Made by a program: the position numbers and the translations under genes
The notes under the pieces: generated by a model
Told to the model about the DNA's origin: nothing
What the model saw: the letters and a program-made list of their open reading frames with translations, nothing else
The model's database searches: none
Source: Paenibacillus thalictri
GTDB lineage: Bacteria; Bacillota; Bacilli; Paenibacillales; NBRC-103111
Direction of reading: 5' to 3'
Assembly (NCBI RefSeq): GCF_004307995.1
Contig: NZ_SIRE01000015.1
Location: 62,001-126,000, forward strand
Length of the DNA stretch: 64,000 nt
Shown here: piece by piece, positions 8,702-17,299 of the stretch
Layout: each line of letters starts with the position of its first letter
Numbering within the stretch: position 1 is the stretch's first letter

Positions 8702-9191
8702 CCAGCGGCTCACCGGCCAGCAGCTTCTGAATATCGGGCTCAATGGCCGCAGGCTCCGTACGCGCCGAATACTGCTTCACCACTTGGCCGTTGCGGTCGA
8801 CAAGGAATTTAACAAAATTCCATTCGATATCGCCGGTATGGTAAGGAGCCGGAGTCGATTCCACCAAATATTTGAACAAAGGATCGGCATTGTCGCCCTT
8901 GACGTCGATTTTTGAAAACAGCGGGAACGTCACATTGTAGTTCAGTTCGCAGAAACTCTTAATTTCATCATTGGTGCCCGGCTCTTGGCCTGCGAATTGG
9001 TTGCTTGGGAAACCCAGTACCGTCACGCCGGAATCCTTGTACGTATCATAAAGGTGCTGCAGCCCTTTATAGTGAGGAGTCAGCCCGCATGCACTAGCCG
9101 TATTGACGATAAGCAGCACGTCCCCCTTATAATCAGACAACGCTTTAGGCTCCGACGAGATCGTTTGGACACAGAAATCGTAAACAGACAT
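8694..9191 (-). CDS. Glutathione peroxidase-family thiol peroxidase
   Basis: A 165-residue cytosolic peroxidase. The peroxidatic Cys35 lies in NTASACGLT; Gln65 in FPSNQFAGQEPG and Trp124-Asn125 in DIEWNFVKFL complete the catalytic tetrad. Cys81 (SFCELNYNVTFP) is placed like the resolving cysteine of thioredoxin-dependent members, so it probably uses thioredoxin rather than glutathione to reduce organic or hydrogen peroxide. It is the first gene of a two-gene operon with the OhrR-like repressor. ATG at 9191 with GAGGAGG about 9 nt upstream. Confidence 0.93.
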   Translation of the reverse strand: MSVYDFCVQTISSEPKALSDYKGDVLLIVNTASACGLTPHYKGLQHLYDTYKDSGVTVLGFPSNQFAGQEPGTNDEIKSFCELNYNVTFPLFSKIDVKGDNADPLFKYLVESTPAPYHTGDIEWNFVKFLVDRNGQVVKQYSARTEPAAIEPDIQKLLAGEPLGE

Positions 9192-9223
9192 ACAATAATA
9201 CCTCCTCGTTTTCTGAGCACAAA

Positions 9224-9240
9224 ATTATATTGTGCACAAT
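9224..9240 (-). promoter_or_regulatory. Promoter -10 box with overlapping OhrR-like operator
   Basis: The minus strand carries TATAAT (9229-9224). Immediately upstream, overlapping by one base, is the perfect 12-bp dyad ATTGTGCACAAT (9229-9240), which falls within the promoter spacer. The spacing to a weak -35-like TGTAAA is 17 bp. The AATTG/CAATT-like half sites resemble known OhrR operators, so this is probably where the adjacent MarR-family protein binds. Confidence 0.55.
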
Positions 9241-9330
9241 TTAATTTTACATTTTTATTGTAGCCCAAGCACACGACCTAAGTCAATTTTTACGTTTCAC
9301 CGCACGCACCATTCTCCGCTGAAACGGCCA

Positions 9331-9358
9331 AAAACCACTTCACGGATGAAGTGGTTTT
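9331..9358. terminator. Bidirectional intrinsic terminator
   Basis: A perfect 12-bp stem AAAACCACTTCA / TGAAGTGGTTTT with the loop CGGA. On the minus strand it lies 8 nt after the stop of the membrane protein gene at 9366-9878 and ends in a run of T, so it terminates that gene. Confidence 0.8.
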
Positions 9359-9365
9359 GCAGCGT

Positions 9366-9878
9366 CTATACTTCGCTTCGATCTTCTCTTTTGCTGAATA
9401 AAAACGCGATACCCGCGGCTACAAGCGTTATGGCTACCGTAGTTTGCCCGACAAAACCGAAGCTAAAAATCGCACCCAGCGTAAATATCGCAAAAAAGAT
9501 GATGGCCATGCTGCCCAAAATAAACACCGGAATCAGGATCCACCTGTTTCTGCCGCCGAACCAATAGAACTCCAGCAATCCGAAGGCTACCGCCAGCGGG
9601 AAACCCGGCCATGTGTACTCCCAAACGTCAAACAGCATCGAAATCTGGCAGACGATCCCGCTGACAATCAGAATCCCGCCGGGAATCAACATGCCGCTTC
9701 CGCGGCGTCCGGTCATATAAAAATACATCCAGTGAAGCAGAATGCCCATCGGAATGACGAATATACTCGGCCAAAAATAAACAAATACATTCCCCGGATC
9801 CATCGCATTGCCTCTTGTCGCATATAGAAATATACCTGCGATGATAAGAAGCACGCCCATCCACACCCGTTTATCCAC
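9366..9878 (-). CDS. LiaI/LiaF-like (DUF5668-type) membrane protein
   Basis: A 170-residue integral membrane protein with about five hydrophobic helices: VWMGVLLIIAGIFLY near the N-terminus, FWPSIFVIPMGILLH, LIPGGILIVSGIVCQ, a pair around residues 90-140, and VAITLVAAGIAFLF near the C-terminus. The N-terminal half repeats the G-x-LLI-x-GI and WP-x-(I/F)-x-IPMG patterns of the LiaI-LiaF-like transmembrane region. There is no soluble LiaF C-terminal domain, so it is not a full LiaF. It is transcribed alone between two terminable units. Function unknown; cell-envelope stress involvement is only suggested by the family. The ATG at 9878 has GGAGGG about 10 nt upstream. Confidence 0.7.
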   Translation of the reverse strand: MDKRVWMGVLLIIAGIFLYATRGNAMDPGNVFVYFWPSIFVIPMGILLHWMYFYMTGRRGSGMLIPGGILIVSGIVCQISMLFDVWEYTWPGFPLAVAFGLLEFYWFGGRNRWILIPVFILGSMAIIFFAIFTLGAIFSFGFVGQTTVAITLVAAGIAFLFSKREDRSEV

Positions 9879-9949
9879 CTTGTCCCTCCGTTCTTTTCCA
9901 CATTGCTATAGCTTTATTGTAGAAAAGATTCCAGCGGCTTACAAGCACC

Positions 9950-11275
9950 TCAAGATTGATATGTTTCTCCGTCTTGAGACTGAGGCGGAGAAACGGATAG
10001 TTTTCCCCAGTTCACGCCAATTTCCAATACAAGCGCAAGCAGCACACCCATCACCAAACCGTTGCTGACAAGCGGCGAGATGAATAAAGGAAGTCCGGCA
10101 AAAGCTTGCGGCGGGATGTTCATGATGCTGATTCCGAGCAGTACCGGCGCTGCGACCCGGTATACCGTCTTGGAATTCAGCTCCGTCGTCTGAAACGAAC
10201 GCAGCGCCGTTCCAAACATTTGCAGGTAAGCGACAAACAGCACAGCATTGCCCACCGTCGGCGGCAGCGTGGACAACAGCCGGCTTGCCGCCGGCACTAA
10301 GCCAAGCACTGCAATCAGCCCTGCTCCGATGATCATGGCCGAGCGCCGCAGGATTCGGGTACTCTCCAGAAAACCGATAGAAGAAGTGAACACACCGAAA
10401 GGCAGCAATCCGAACAGCGAGGAGAAAACCGAAAACAACCCGGTTAATACGTACGACCGTTTATACTGGCCTTCCGTCGTTTGCGTCTTGTACAACTTTT
10501 CGACCGAACTTAAGCAAGTGACCGTGTTGGTCATGTTAATCAAACCTACAAAACAAGCGGTAAGGATAATACCGACCTGCAAATTGGGGGTACCCCAAGG
10601 GAACAACGTAACCAGCGCGCCGGCGGATGTTTCCACCGGCTCAATATGCGGAAACAACAACCGGTAAGCCAGCCATCCGGCGATGATTCCGATCAGAATG
10701 GAAAAGTTGCTGATCAGCCCGCGCCCTTTCAAGTGAAGCAGCGCCGTCAGCAGGGCCAGCCCAATCGATAATGCCGCAACCGGCAGCTGAACCGTTTCTC
10801 CCGCCGTCACCCCCAGCATGCCTTTAAAAAAGTTCATCGTCAGCTGGATCGTCAGCAGCAGCAGAAAAACACCTTTCACCACGGGCGTAAACATGCGCTG
10901 CAGCACGCTGCCGAAGCCCAGCAACCCCAGCACAATCATCAGCAGGCTGGACAGCAGGAAGCCGCTTGCCAGCCCTCCGCCCACTTCGCTTAAGCTCATG
11001 CCCGCGGCGGAAGCGGAAGCGCACAAATTCAGCGTAAGCCCCCACCACACGCCGGAAGCTCCGTCCATCACAGCGTAACGGTGACCGATCCATGCCTGCA
11101 ATACACATAATATCCCCGTCAAAATAAAAGAGCGCTGCAAAGCGCCGGCGATTTCCGTCATCGGCAGCTGGAACGCATGACCGATGGACAAGGGCACAAC
11201 CACGGTGTTCGTAAAAATATAAAATAGCCACTGCAGCCCGGCTATTCCTGTCGTTACATGTATGTTTTTCAGCAT
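9950..11275 (-). CDS. NCS2-family purine/pyrimidine permease
   Basis: A 441-residue polytopic permease of the uracil/xanthine (NCS2) family, nearest in appearance to the YwdJ-type group. Family features seen are QWLFYIFTNTVVVPLSIG at the N-terminus, the helix with MDGASGVWWGLTL, the LINMTNTVTCLSSVEKL segment near residue 245 and LGLVPAASRLLSTLPPTVGNAVL near residue 320. About 12-14 hydrophobic segments are expected. It would import a nucleobase by proton symport across the plasma membrane. The ATG at 11275 has no good ribosome site of its own; it overlaps the stop of a nine-codon ORF that has a perfect one, so translational coupling is likely. Confidence 0.87.
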   Translation of the reverse strand: MLKNIHVTTGIAGLQWLFYIFTNTVVVPLSIGHAFQLPMTEIAGALQRSFILTGILCVLQAWIGHRYAVMDGASGVWWGLTLNLCASASAAGMSLSEVGGGLASGFLLSSLLMIVLGLLGFGSVLQRMFTPVVKGVFLLLLTIQLTMNFFKGMLGVTAGETVQLPVAALSIGLALLTALLHLKGRGLISNFSILIGIIAGWLAYRLLFPHIEPVETSAGALVTLFPWGTPNLQVGIILTACFVGLINMTNTVTCLSSVEKLYKTQTTEGQYKRSYVLTGLFSVFSSLFGLLPFGVFTSSIGFLESTRILRRSAMIIGAGLIAVLGLVPAASRLLSTLPPTVGNAVLFVAYLQMFGTALRSFQTTELNSKTVYRVAAPVLLGISIMNIPPQAFAGLPLFISPLVSNGLVMGVLLALVLEIGVNWGKLSVSPPQSQDGETYQS

Positions 11276-11298
11276 GTTTGCAATTCAAGCCTTTCCAT
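11269..11298 (-). CDS. Nine-codon leader ORF coupled to the nucleobase permease
   Basis: ATG at 11298 starts MERLELQTC and stops with TGA at 11271-11269. An AGGAGG ribosome site (11311-11306) lies 7 nt before the ATG, ideal spacing. The stop codon overlaps the permease start region (ATGCTGA), which otherwise lacks a Shine-Dalgarno sequence; upstream of the permease ATG its own frame soon meets a TGA. The likely role is to load ribosomes for the permease. Peptide function is not implied. Confidence 0.5.
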   Translation of the reverse strand: MERLELQTC

Positions 11299-11468
11299 AG
11301 CGATTCCTCCTGATTCCTAAGGAAGACGGGGTTCTTCCAGATTGAAATATGATAACACGGGTTATGACTATATGGAAAATATACGTTTCGTTTGGTTTCC
11401 ATACTTTTATCATATACCTCATGTATTCATCAGGAGGATCGCTTGAATGACCGCCTAGTAGCAGTACA

Positions 11469-13076
11469 TTACCTGCGGAAAGCGGAAGGCGTGGAGCCGT
11501 AGAAGCTTTTGAACAGCTTGCCGAAATAATTTTTATTCTCATAGCCGAGCTGCTCGGCGATATCTTCGACGGTAGCATCGGTCATTTCCAACAGTTCCTT
11601 GGCTTTCTCCATCTTTGCGCGGGTAACGTATTCGACAAAGGTTTCACCGGTTTCCCGCTTAAAAAGCCGGCTCAAATAGTTCGGATGCAGGTGCAGATGC
11701 TGGGCCGCTTCCTCCAGCGAAATTTTGCGCTGCAGATTGCTGCGGACAAACTGCTGGCACTCCACGATTTCACGGTGCTTGGACTGGCTTTTTACACTGC
11801 CGGCCCATTGTACCGCCTGCTGCAAGTAATGGATCACCCACGCCTCCAGCTCGCTGAGCGTAGCCATATCCATCAGATCGTGATGCAGCAACTCCGACGA
11901 GAAGCTGGATGGAAACTGCTCCAGCGTTTTCAGACGCATGCGGATATCGAGTACGATCTTGAGAAACCATTCCTTCACATCAACCGGGCGAAACCGGTGG
12001 TATTTGATGAAGTCGAGCCATTCCCTGGTTACCGCCTCAATCCGGTCCGTCCGCTCCTCGAAAACAATGTGCCGGAACTGCTCTCCGGCTTCAATGTAAT
12101 GGCTGAGCAGAATATCCCCTTCCCCGAAGCTCTCCGCCAAATGCGCGGCTTGCATCACCGCCGATTCGGGCATGTAGAAGCGCTGCTCCTTGGCCAAAGC
12201 CAGCTTCAGCAGCTGCTCCTTCAGCTCCGCCGGCTTCTGGCTTACCGCGCCAAGCAGGAACGACACGGGAATTTTCGCATATTCGCGAATCGCTTCCTGA
12301 ATCTGATAGAACATGTCCTTCCGCTGCGGAGAGGCGTCAAGCCGCTGACCCGGCGCTGCCGGAAGCAGCACCAGCAAGTCCGTCTCTCCGTATGCGAATG
12401 ACACCGCTCCCGGACGCTGGTGAAGAAGCTCTTCCGTGATGTTCTCCATCGCGTAAACGAGCAGCTCCTTGGTGTTATACCGGTGCAAGGAGTCCAGCAG
12501 CTTGGTTGGGTAACATAACGCGGGAATGTAGGCATGATGCGCAAGATCGAGTCCGTACTCGCGGGCTCCTTCCAGCCAGACCTTGTCCTGAGATAACGGG
12601 GCATGCATGGCGTTGCGAAAAAACTGCCGCTTAATCAGGCTTTTGTTCAGCGTGATTCTTACCTCGAGCTCCCGGCTGTGCGACGAAGTCCGGTATTCTT
12701 CATCCAACTGCCGCTTGAGCCGGACCAGCACCTCTTGGATAGCCGACGCATCCATCGTCTCCTTCAGCATGTAATCCGTTACGCCAAGCCGCACGGCCTG
12801 CTGCGCGTAATGAAATTCGTCGTGGCAGGACAAAATAACCGCCTTCACCGGCTGATGTTTTTCCTTAATCGCTTCGATCAGTTCAATCCCATTCATGTCC
12901 GGCATGCCGATATCGGTGAGCACCAAGTCCGGCGTCTCCCGTTCCACCGACGCAAGCGCCTGCAGCGGATCGTCAAAAGCGCCCAGCAACTCGTACCCCA
13001 GCTCCTTCCACGGCAGCGCCATCTGCAAAAACTCAAGCACCGGCACATCGTCATCCACCAGCATCACTTTATACAT
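11469..13076 (-). CDS. YesN-type AraC-family response regulator
   Basis: A 535-residue response regulator. The receiver domain (1-125) has the acidic pair DDD near residue 9, the phosphoacceptor Asp in DLVLTDIGMPDMNG at about 56 and Lys in YMLKE at about 106. The middle 300 residues form the usual YesN linker. The C-terminal AraC/XylS DNA-binding domain (about 430-535) shows ISLEEAAQHLHLHPNYLSRLFK and VEDIAEQLGYENKNYFGKLFK. It overlaps the histidine kinase gene by 8 bp. With the kinase it should sense an extracellular sugar-related signal and activate the ABC importer operon just upstream, as is known for YesMN/LytSR-like pairs next to CUT1 transporters. Confidence 0.93.
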   Translation of the reverse strand: MYKVMLVDDDVPVLEFLQMALPWKELGYELLGAFDDPLQALASVERETPDLVLTDIGMPDMNGIELIEAIKEKHQPVKAVILSCHDEFHYAQQAVRLGVTDYMLKETMDASAIQEVLVRLKRQLDEEYRTSSHSRELEVRITLNKSLIKRQFFRNAMHAPLSQDKVWLEGAREYGLDLAHHAYIPALCYPTKLLDSLHRYNTKELLVYAMENITEELLHQRPGAVSFAYGETDLLVLLPAAPGQRLDASPQRKDMFYQIQEAIREYAKIPVSFLLGAVSQKPAELKEQLLKLALAKEQRFYMPESAVMQAAHLAESFGEGDILLSHYIEAGEQFRHIVFEERTDRIEAVTREWLDFIKYHRFRPVDVKEWFLKIVLDIRMRLKTLEQFPSSFSSELLHHDLMDMATLSELEAWVIHYLQQAVQWAGSVKSQSKHREIVECQQFVRSNLQRKISLEEAAQHLHLHPNYLSRLFKRETGETFVEYVTRAKMEKAKELLEMTDATVEDIAEQLGYENKNYFGKLFKSFYGSTPSAFRR

Positions 13077-14865
13077 TCTCGTTTCCCCCCTCCGGCTTGT
13101 TCGGCAGCCTCAACCTTAAGCGTGTCCCCTTCCCGGGTTCGCTGTCGATGACAAATTCGAAATCGTCTCTGTAGATAAGCTTTAATCTCTCATACACATT
13201 CTGAATGCCGATACCGGACATCCCTCTCCTGCGGTCGCCGACAATTTGCGGGCTGAGACCGGCAAACCAGCGCAACCGCAGCTCTTTCAGCCGATCCTCG
13301 GGAATGCCTCGGCCGTCGTCTTCGATTTCCAAAATCAACGACTCGCCTTCAATTCGCGAAGAAATCCATACGGTGCCGCCCTTCTGCTTGAATCCGTGCA
13401 GGTATGAATTTTCAATCAACGGCTGCAGCAGAAACCTCGGCACCTTGCGCATCAAGGTATCCGACGCAAGCGACAGCTTAAGTTCGATAGGTTCCGTATG
13501 TCGGGCGTTGACCAGCTCAACGTAATGCCGGTTGACCTCCACTTCTTCATGCAGCGGCACAAACTCGTCGGTCCGCGAAATCGTCATACGCAGCAGCGAT
13601 GATAACGAACCCAGCAGCCCCGCATTTTCCTGATCTCCCTTCATCATCATTTTCAAACGAATGGAGTTTAATATATTAAATAAAAAGTGCGGATTGATTT
13701 GCGCTTGAAGCATGGCCAGCTCCGCCTTGCGCTTGAGCTCCTGCTCCACCCGGTTCAGCTCCATCATACGTTCGATCTGATCCAGCATCCGGTTAAAGAC
13801 GTGGCCCAGCCGTCCAACCTCATCTTCTCCACGCACCGCAGCCCGCTCGTTCAGCCGCCCCGTCTCAATTTTCAGCGCCGTCTGTACAAGCTGGGCAATC
13901 GGACGTGTAAACCGGCTGACCAGAAACAGCAGCACGATAATAAAAACAATGAGGAAAAACGACTCAATCATTAGATCCGTCCGCCGAATGCCTTCGATCT
14001 TGCGGATCTCTTCTTTATATGGAGTCAAGCTGACAAGCCACCAATTGCTGGTCAGCGACATCTTTTGCAGGATCATATTTTCATTGCCGATTTTAAAAAG
14101 CGAATAAGCTCCGTCAGCGGGAATCCGGTCCGCATAAGCGAACTTGGTGCCGATCCGATTATAATCGGTATGCACCTCAATCGTTCCGTCTTTATTCACA
14201 AGCATCATCTCACGGCTGGCTCCGTATTGATTAAACAGCTGCTGGAGCGAGTCCATCTCGATACTCACAATAATGTACCCGTAGGTAAGCGCGCCGGAAC
14301 GCAGCGGTTTCGCAACTGTCAGCAAATACGGCTTGCCGAGCGAAGAGACGTAATTTTTCTGAGCGCCGAGCCACAACACATCGTAACCGGATAATGCGTT
14401 CATCCGGGAAAACCATTCCTCCGACATAAATTGGCGGGGGTCAAACTGATAAGTGGAATAAGTGGCTACATAATTGCCGTTAGGCATCAATACCGTTAAA
14501 TACATTTTTTCCAATGAATTCAGTACGGTATCCATCGTCTTATTGATTTTTTGCTTATATTCGAGCAATTGAGCTTGGCTGGTCGTAGGGTCGGCTTCGC
14601 TGAGCGCCCGGGTCGCATAACCAACCTCGTCGTCAAATTGAATGAAATTCATCACATAAACCATATTTTTCACATGATTGGACACAAACAAATTAGCAGC
14701 CGACAACGATTCCGCCGAACTGGCAACCGCTTGGTCCCTTAGCACATCCCGCGTCCAGACGAACGAAACAAGCACCGAAATGACAGCAGGCAAGACCAGA
14801 CAAACAACAATGGAAAAGATAAGCTTACTTCTGATTGTTAAACGCCTCCAAAACCCGCTTCCCAC
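13069..14865 (-). CDS. YesM-type sensor histidine kinase
   Basis: A 598-residue membrane kinase. A first transmembrane helix lies near residues 14-36, then an extracellular Cache-like sensor, a second helix (FFLIVFIIVLLFLVS), a HAMP linker, the His_kinase motif QINPHFLFNILNSIR with the phospho-His, and a HATPase_c domain with N box LLQPLIENSYLHGF, DDGRGIP and GMSGIGIQNVYERL. The frame extends to 14931, but that part encodes the upstream gene's terminator. The GTG at 14865, about 10 nt after GGGAGG, is therefore preferred. It forms a pair with the overlapping YesN-type regulator gene and sits directly behind the binding-protein gene. Confidence 0.9.
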   Translation of the reverse strand: MGSGFWRRLTIRSKLIFSIVVCLVLPAVISVLVSFVWTRDVLRDQAVASSAESLSAANLFVSNHVKNMVYVMNFIQFDDEVGYATRALSEADPTTSQAQLLEYKQKINKTMDTVLNSLEKMYLTVLMPNGNYVATYSTYQFDPRQFMSEEWFSRMNALSGYDVLWLGAQKNYVSSLGKPYLLTVAKPLRSGALTYGYIIVSIEMDSLQQLFNQYGASREMMLVNKDGTIEVHTDYNRIGTKFAYADRIPADGAYSLFKIGNENMILQKMSLTSNWWLVSLTPYKEEIRKIEGIRRTDLMIESFFLIVFIIVLLFLVSRFTRPIAQLVQTALKIETGRLNERAAVRGEDEVGRLGHVFNRMLDQIERMMELNRVEQELKRKAELAMLQAQINPHFLFNILNSIRLKMMMKGDQENAGLLGSLSSLLRMTISRTDEFVPLHEEVEVNRHYVELVNARHTEPIELKLSLASDTLMRKVPRFLLQPLIENSYLHGFKQKGGTVWISSRIEGESLILEIEDDGRGIPEDRLKELRLRWFAGLSPQIVGDRRRGMSGIGIQNVYERLKLIYRDDFEFVIDSEPGKGTRLRLRLPNKPEGGNENV

Positions 14866-14893
14866 GACAATGACGCCTCCCGCCCGCTTATGC

Positions 14894-14923
14894 AAAAAAG
14901 AGGAGACCGGAACATCGGTCTCC
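14894..14923 (-). terminator. Intrinsic terminator after the sugar-binding protein gene
   Basis: On the minus strand GGAGACCG (14923-14916), a 6-nt loop and CGGTCTCC (14909-14902) are followed by TCTTTTTT. It lies 32 nt after the binding-protein stop, between that gene and the kinase gene. It may be partial, limiting kinase/regulator expression relative to the transporter. Confidence 0.8.
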
Positions 14924-14955
14924 TGCTTCATTATACCATACGAGTGGGTAAATAC

Positions 14956-16314
14956 TTATTTTTTCGCGGACGCTTTCAGCGAGTTGATTTTATCTACCGA
15001 AGCCTTGATTGTTTTCTCAAGGTCTTGTTTGCCGGTCAAGAACAACTCCACTTGAGCGAGGAAATCTTTCTCAGCTTGTGCTGCAAATTCCGGCGGTACG
15101 ATGATGCTAGCCGGCTTGCCGACTTTCAACGTGCTGAGCAGCGACGTTTTGTCAACCATGTCTGGCGCTTTAGCCGTTGCCAAGATCGCTTCAACGTTTT
15201 TGTTCAAATCAGCTTTAGTCCAGCCGGACAACGCTCTGCCTTGCTCAACAATACCCTCTGTGCTGTACCAGCGGATAAATTTCCATGCAGCGTCTTTGTT
15301 CTTAGACGATTGAGCGATACCGATATAGTCCATTCCTGCGTTGGTCAAGCCGTTTTCGTCGCCTGCTTGATATTTAGGATACGGAGCAAATACGGTTTTG
15401 AACTTCGGAGTGACTGTCGCGCTTCCGCCTGTTTCCGGAATCATCCAGTCGCCGATCGGCAGCATAGCCGCTTTTCCGCCGAAATACACATCGCGGTAGT
15501 TCATTTTTTGCGAGATTACGTCAAAGTAAGGAACGGCCGTTTTGTCTACGTTTTCCATTTGGTTACGCATTTGCAAGGAATAACGCTCACGGTCGTTGTC
15601 CAAGTTAGGCGATCCGTCTGCCGTTACGATGTAGTTGTTTTTCGGATCGTTGGCCAGCGCCAGGGTCGCGAACTCTTTCCAGTTGTGGAAGTATGCGCCG
15701 TAACGTTTAGCAGCGCCTTCGCCTTTGGTCAGCTTTTTCGCGTAATCCTGATAATCCTGCCAAGTCCATTCCGTAGGAACAGGCAATTTAGCTTCGTCAA
15801 GAGCGTCTTTGTTCAGCAAAACGAACCATTGGCTTACTTTGCCCGGAAGCGCGTAGTATTTACCGTTCAGAGCGGTGTCCGCTTTATATTCGTCTTTATA
15901 GTTGATGTTGTCTTTCTTCAAATAATCGTCGAGCGGAGCGAACATGCCTACGCCAACGCGTTGTGCGTAAGCCGGAGGATTGGACAGCATGATTACGTCC
16001 ATCGCTTCACCGGATGCTGCAGCCAGGTCAAGCTTTTGCGCAGCTTCGTTGGAATCGCCTTTTTCGGAAAGACCGACATATTCTACCTTGATGTCTGGAA
16101 ACTTCTTGTTGAATGCCGCAACAACGGTATCCAGGTTCATTTGATCTTTGGTGTACCAGCTGTGAATCTTGATCGTAACCGGACCGCTAGCTGCCGGCGT
16201 TCCGCCTTGCGCTGCGCCTTGAGTGCCGCCTTTATCAGTTGCTTGTCCACCGCAGCCTGCGAGCGCAGTCGATGCGACTAATACGCCAGCGATGACTTTA
16301 AAGCTTTTTTTCAT
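14956..16314 (-). CDS. Sugar ABC transporter substrate-binding lipoprotein, family 1
   Basis: A 452-residue receptor with a lipoprotein signal (ALAGCGG, Cys at about 21) followed by a Gly/Gln/Ala-rich linker. The mature part has the family-1 pattern VTIKIHSWYTKDQ, FNKKFPDIKVEYVG, YYALPGKVSQWFVLLNKD and AAMLPIGDWMIPE. It captures a carbohydrate for the two permeases encoded upstream. The ATG at 16314 has GGAGGGG 6-8 nt before it. The 130-nt gap to the permease gene contains a possible separate promoter (TTGTTT, 17 nt, CATAAT on the minus strand) and a weak cre-like dyad near 16341-16357, so the binding protein may be expressed in excess. Confidence 0.93.
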   Translation of the reverse strand: MKKSFKVIAGVLVASTALAGCGGQATDKGGTQGAAQGGTPAASGPVTIKIHSWYTKDQMNLDTVVAAFNKKFPDIKVEYVGLSEKGDSNEAAQKLDLAAASGEAMDVIMLSNPPAYAQRVGVGMFAPLDDYLKKDNINYKDEYKADTALNGKYYALPGKVSQWFVLLNKDALDEAKLPVPTEWTWQDYQDYAKKLTKGEGAAKRYGAYFHNWKEFATLALANDPKNNYIVTADGSPNLDNDRERYSLQMRNQMENVDKTAVPYFDVISQKMNYRDVYFGGKAAMLPIGDWMIPETGGSATVTPKFKTVFAPYPKYQAGDENGLTNAGMDYIGIAQSSKNKDAAWKFIRWYSTEGIVEQGRALSGWTKADLNKNVEAILATAKAPDMVDKTSLLSTLKVGKPASIIVPPEFAAQAEKDFLAQVELFLTGKQDLEKTIKASVDKINSLKASAKK

Positions 16315-16444
16315 AGGATTCCCCTCCGTTATGTGTGTTTGCTTGACGCTTTCAAAATCATAACGTCATCTTATTATGCTCTACCACAAAAACAAAGAAA
16401 CAATTTTAACCCTTTTTAATCAAATCTTAACCTTCTCTTCACAA

Positions 16445-17275
16445 TCAGCCTTTGACGCCACCCATCGAAATACCTTCGATAACGTGTTTTTGACCGATAA
16501 TAAATATGATCAACAGCGGTAAGATGGCCGAAACCGTACCCGCCATAATCAACGAATAAATATCGCCGTTGAGGTCCGCAAAAGAACGAATCCCCAATTG
16601 AACGGTAAACAACTCTTTGGAGCGCAAGAAAATGAGCGGGTTCTGGTAGTCGTTCCATGTCCAGATGAAGCGTAGAATCCCATAGGTAGCAATGGCCGGA
16701 CGCACAAGCGGCAAACAAATCATCGTAAATACTTTAAAGTGCCCTGCGCCGTCCATCCGTGCCGATTCGATAAATTCGTTATGAATGCCCAAGAAAAACT
16801 GACGCAGCATAAAGGTGCCCAATACGCTAAAGCAGCCAAGCAAGATCAGCCCGAGGTGGCTGTCGAACAGCCCGATCCAGCGGTAGAGCAAAAATTGCGG
16901 AACAAGAATCGCTTGCGAAGGAATCATATAAATGATCAGTACCAGCAAAAATAAGAAGTTACGACCGCGGAAATTCACTTTGGAAAAGCCGTACGCGGCC
17001 ATCGACGAAAATGTCATGGACAGCAGTGTCGTGATGACAGTGACTTTAATCGAGTTCCAATAGTACAACGGGAACGTCGAATTGCTCCAAACGGCAGTGT
17101 AGTTCTGAATGGCGTTCCAGGTGCTTGGAATCCATTCGATCGGATATTTAAACACGTCCGTCTCCGGCTTCAAAGAGGCCGATATCATCCACAGAAGCGG
17201 CGATATGAACAATAAGCCGAACGCAGCCATAATGATGGTGATTATTGCTTTTTTTATATTTTCGGATGTTAGCAT
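16445..17275 (-). CDS. Sugar ABC transporter permease, MalG/AraQ type
   Basis: A 276-residue CUT1-family inner-membrane permease with six predicted helices. The cytoplasmic EAA loop reads ESARMDGAGHFKVFTMICLP at about residue 170-190 and docks to a shared ATPase, which is not encoded here (typically MsmX-like elsewhere in the chromosome). The C-terminus IEGISMGGVKG is typical of the MalG group. It follows the partner permease by 24 nt. ATG at 17275, GGGAGG about 10 nt upstream. Confidence 0.93.
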   Translation of the reverse strand: MLTSENIKKAIITIIMAAFGLLFISPLLWMISASLKPETDVFKYPIEWIPSTWNAIQNYTAVWSNSTFPLYYWNSIKVTVITTLLSMTFSSMAAYGFSKVNFRGRNFLFLLVLIIYMIPSQAILVPQFLLYRWIGLFDSHLGLILLGCFSVLGTFMLRQFFLGIHNEFIESARMDGAGHFKVFTMICLPLVRPAIATYGILRFIWTWNDYQNPLIFLRSKELFTVQLGIRSFADLNGDIYSLIMAGTVSAILPLLIIFIIGQKHVIEGISMGGVKG

Positions 17276-17299
17276 CGCTGCCGTACCTCCCTTTCGCGT

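Noticed and set aside
13069..14931. Longer histidine kinase start at 14931
   Set aside because: The first 22 codons would translate the terminator of the preceding gene; a GTG with a good ribosome site lies downstream.
14890..16281. A 463-codon plus-strand ORF
   Set aside because: It lies antisense to the sugar-binding protein gene, has no ribosome site and no recognisable domain; it is a shadow of the codon bias of the real gene.
16341..16357. cre-like catabolite repression site upstream of the sugar-binding protein gene
   Set aside because: Only one half agrees well with the consensus, so it was not listed as a feature.
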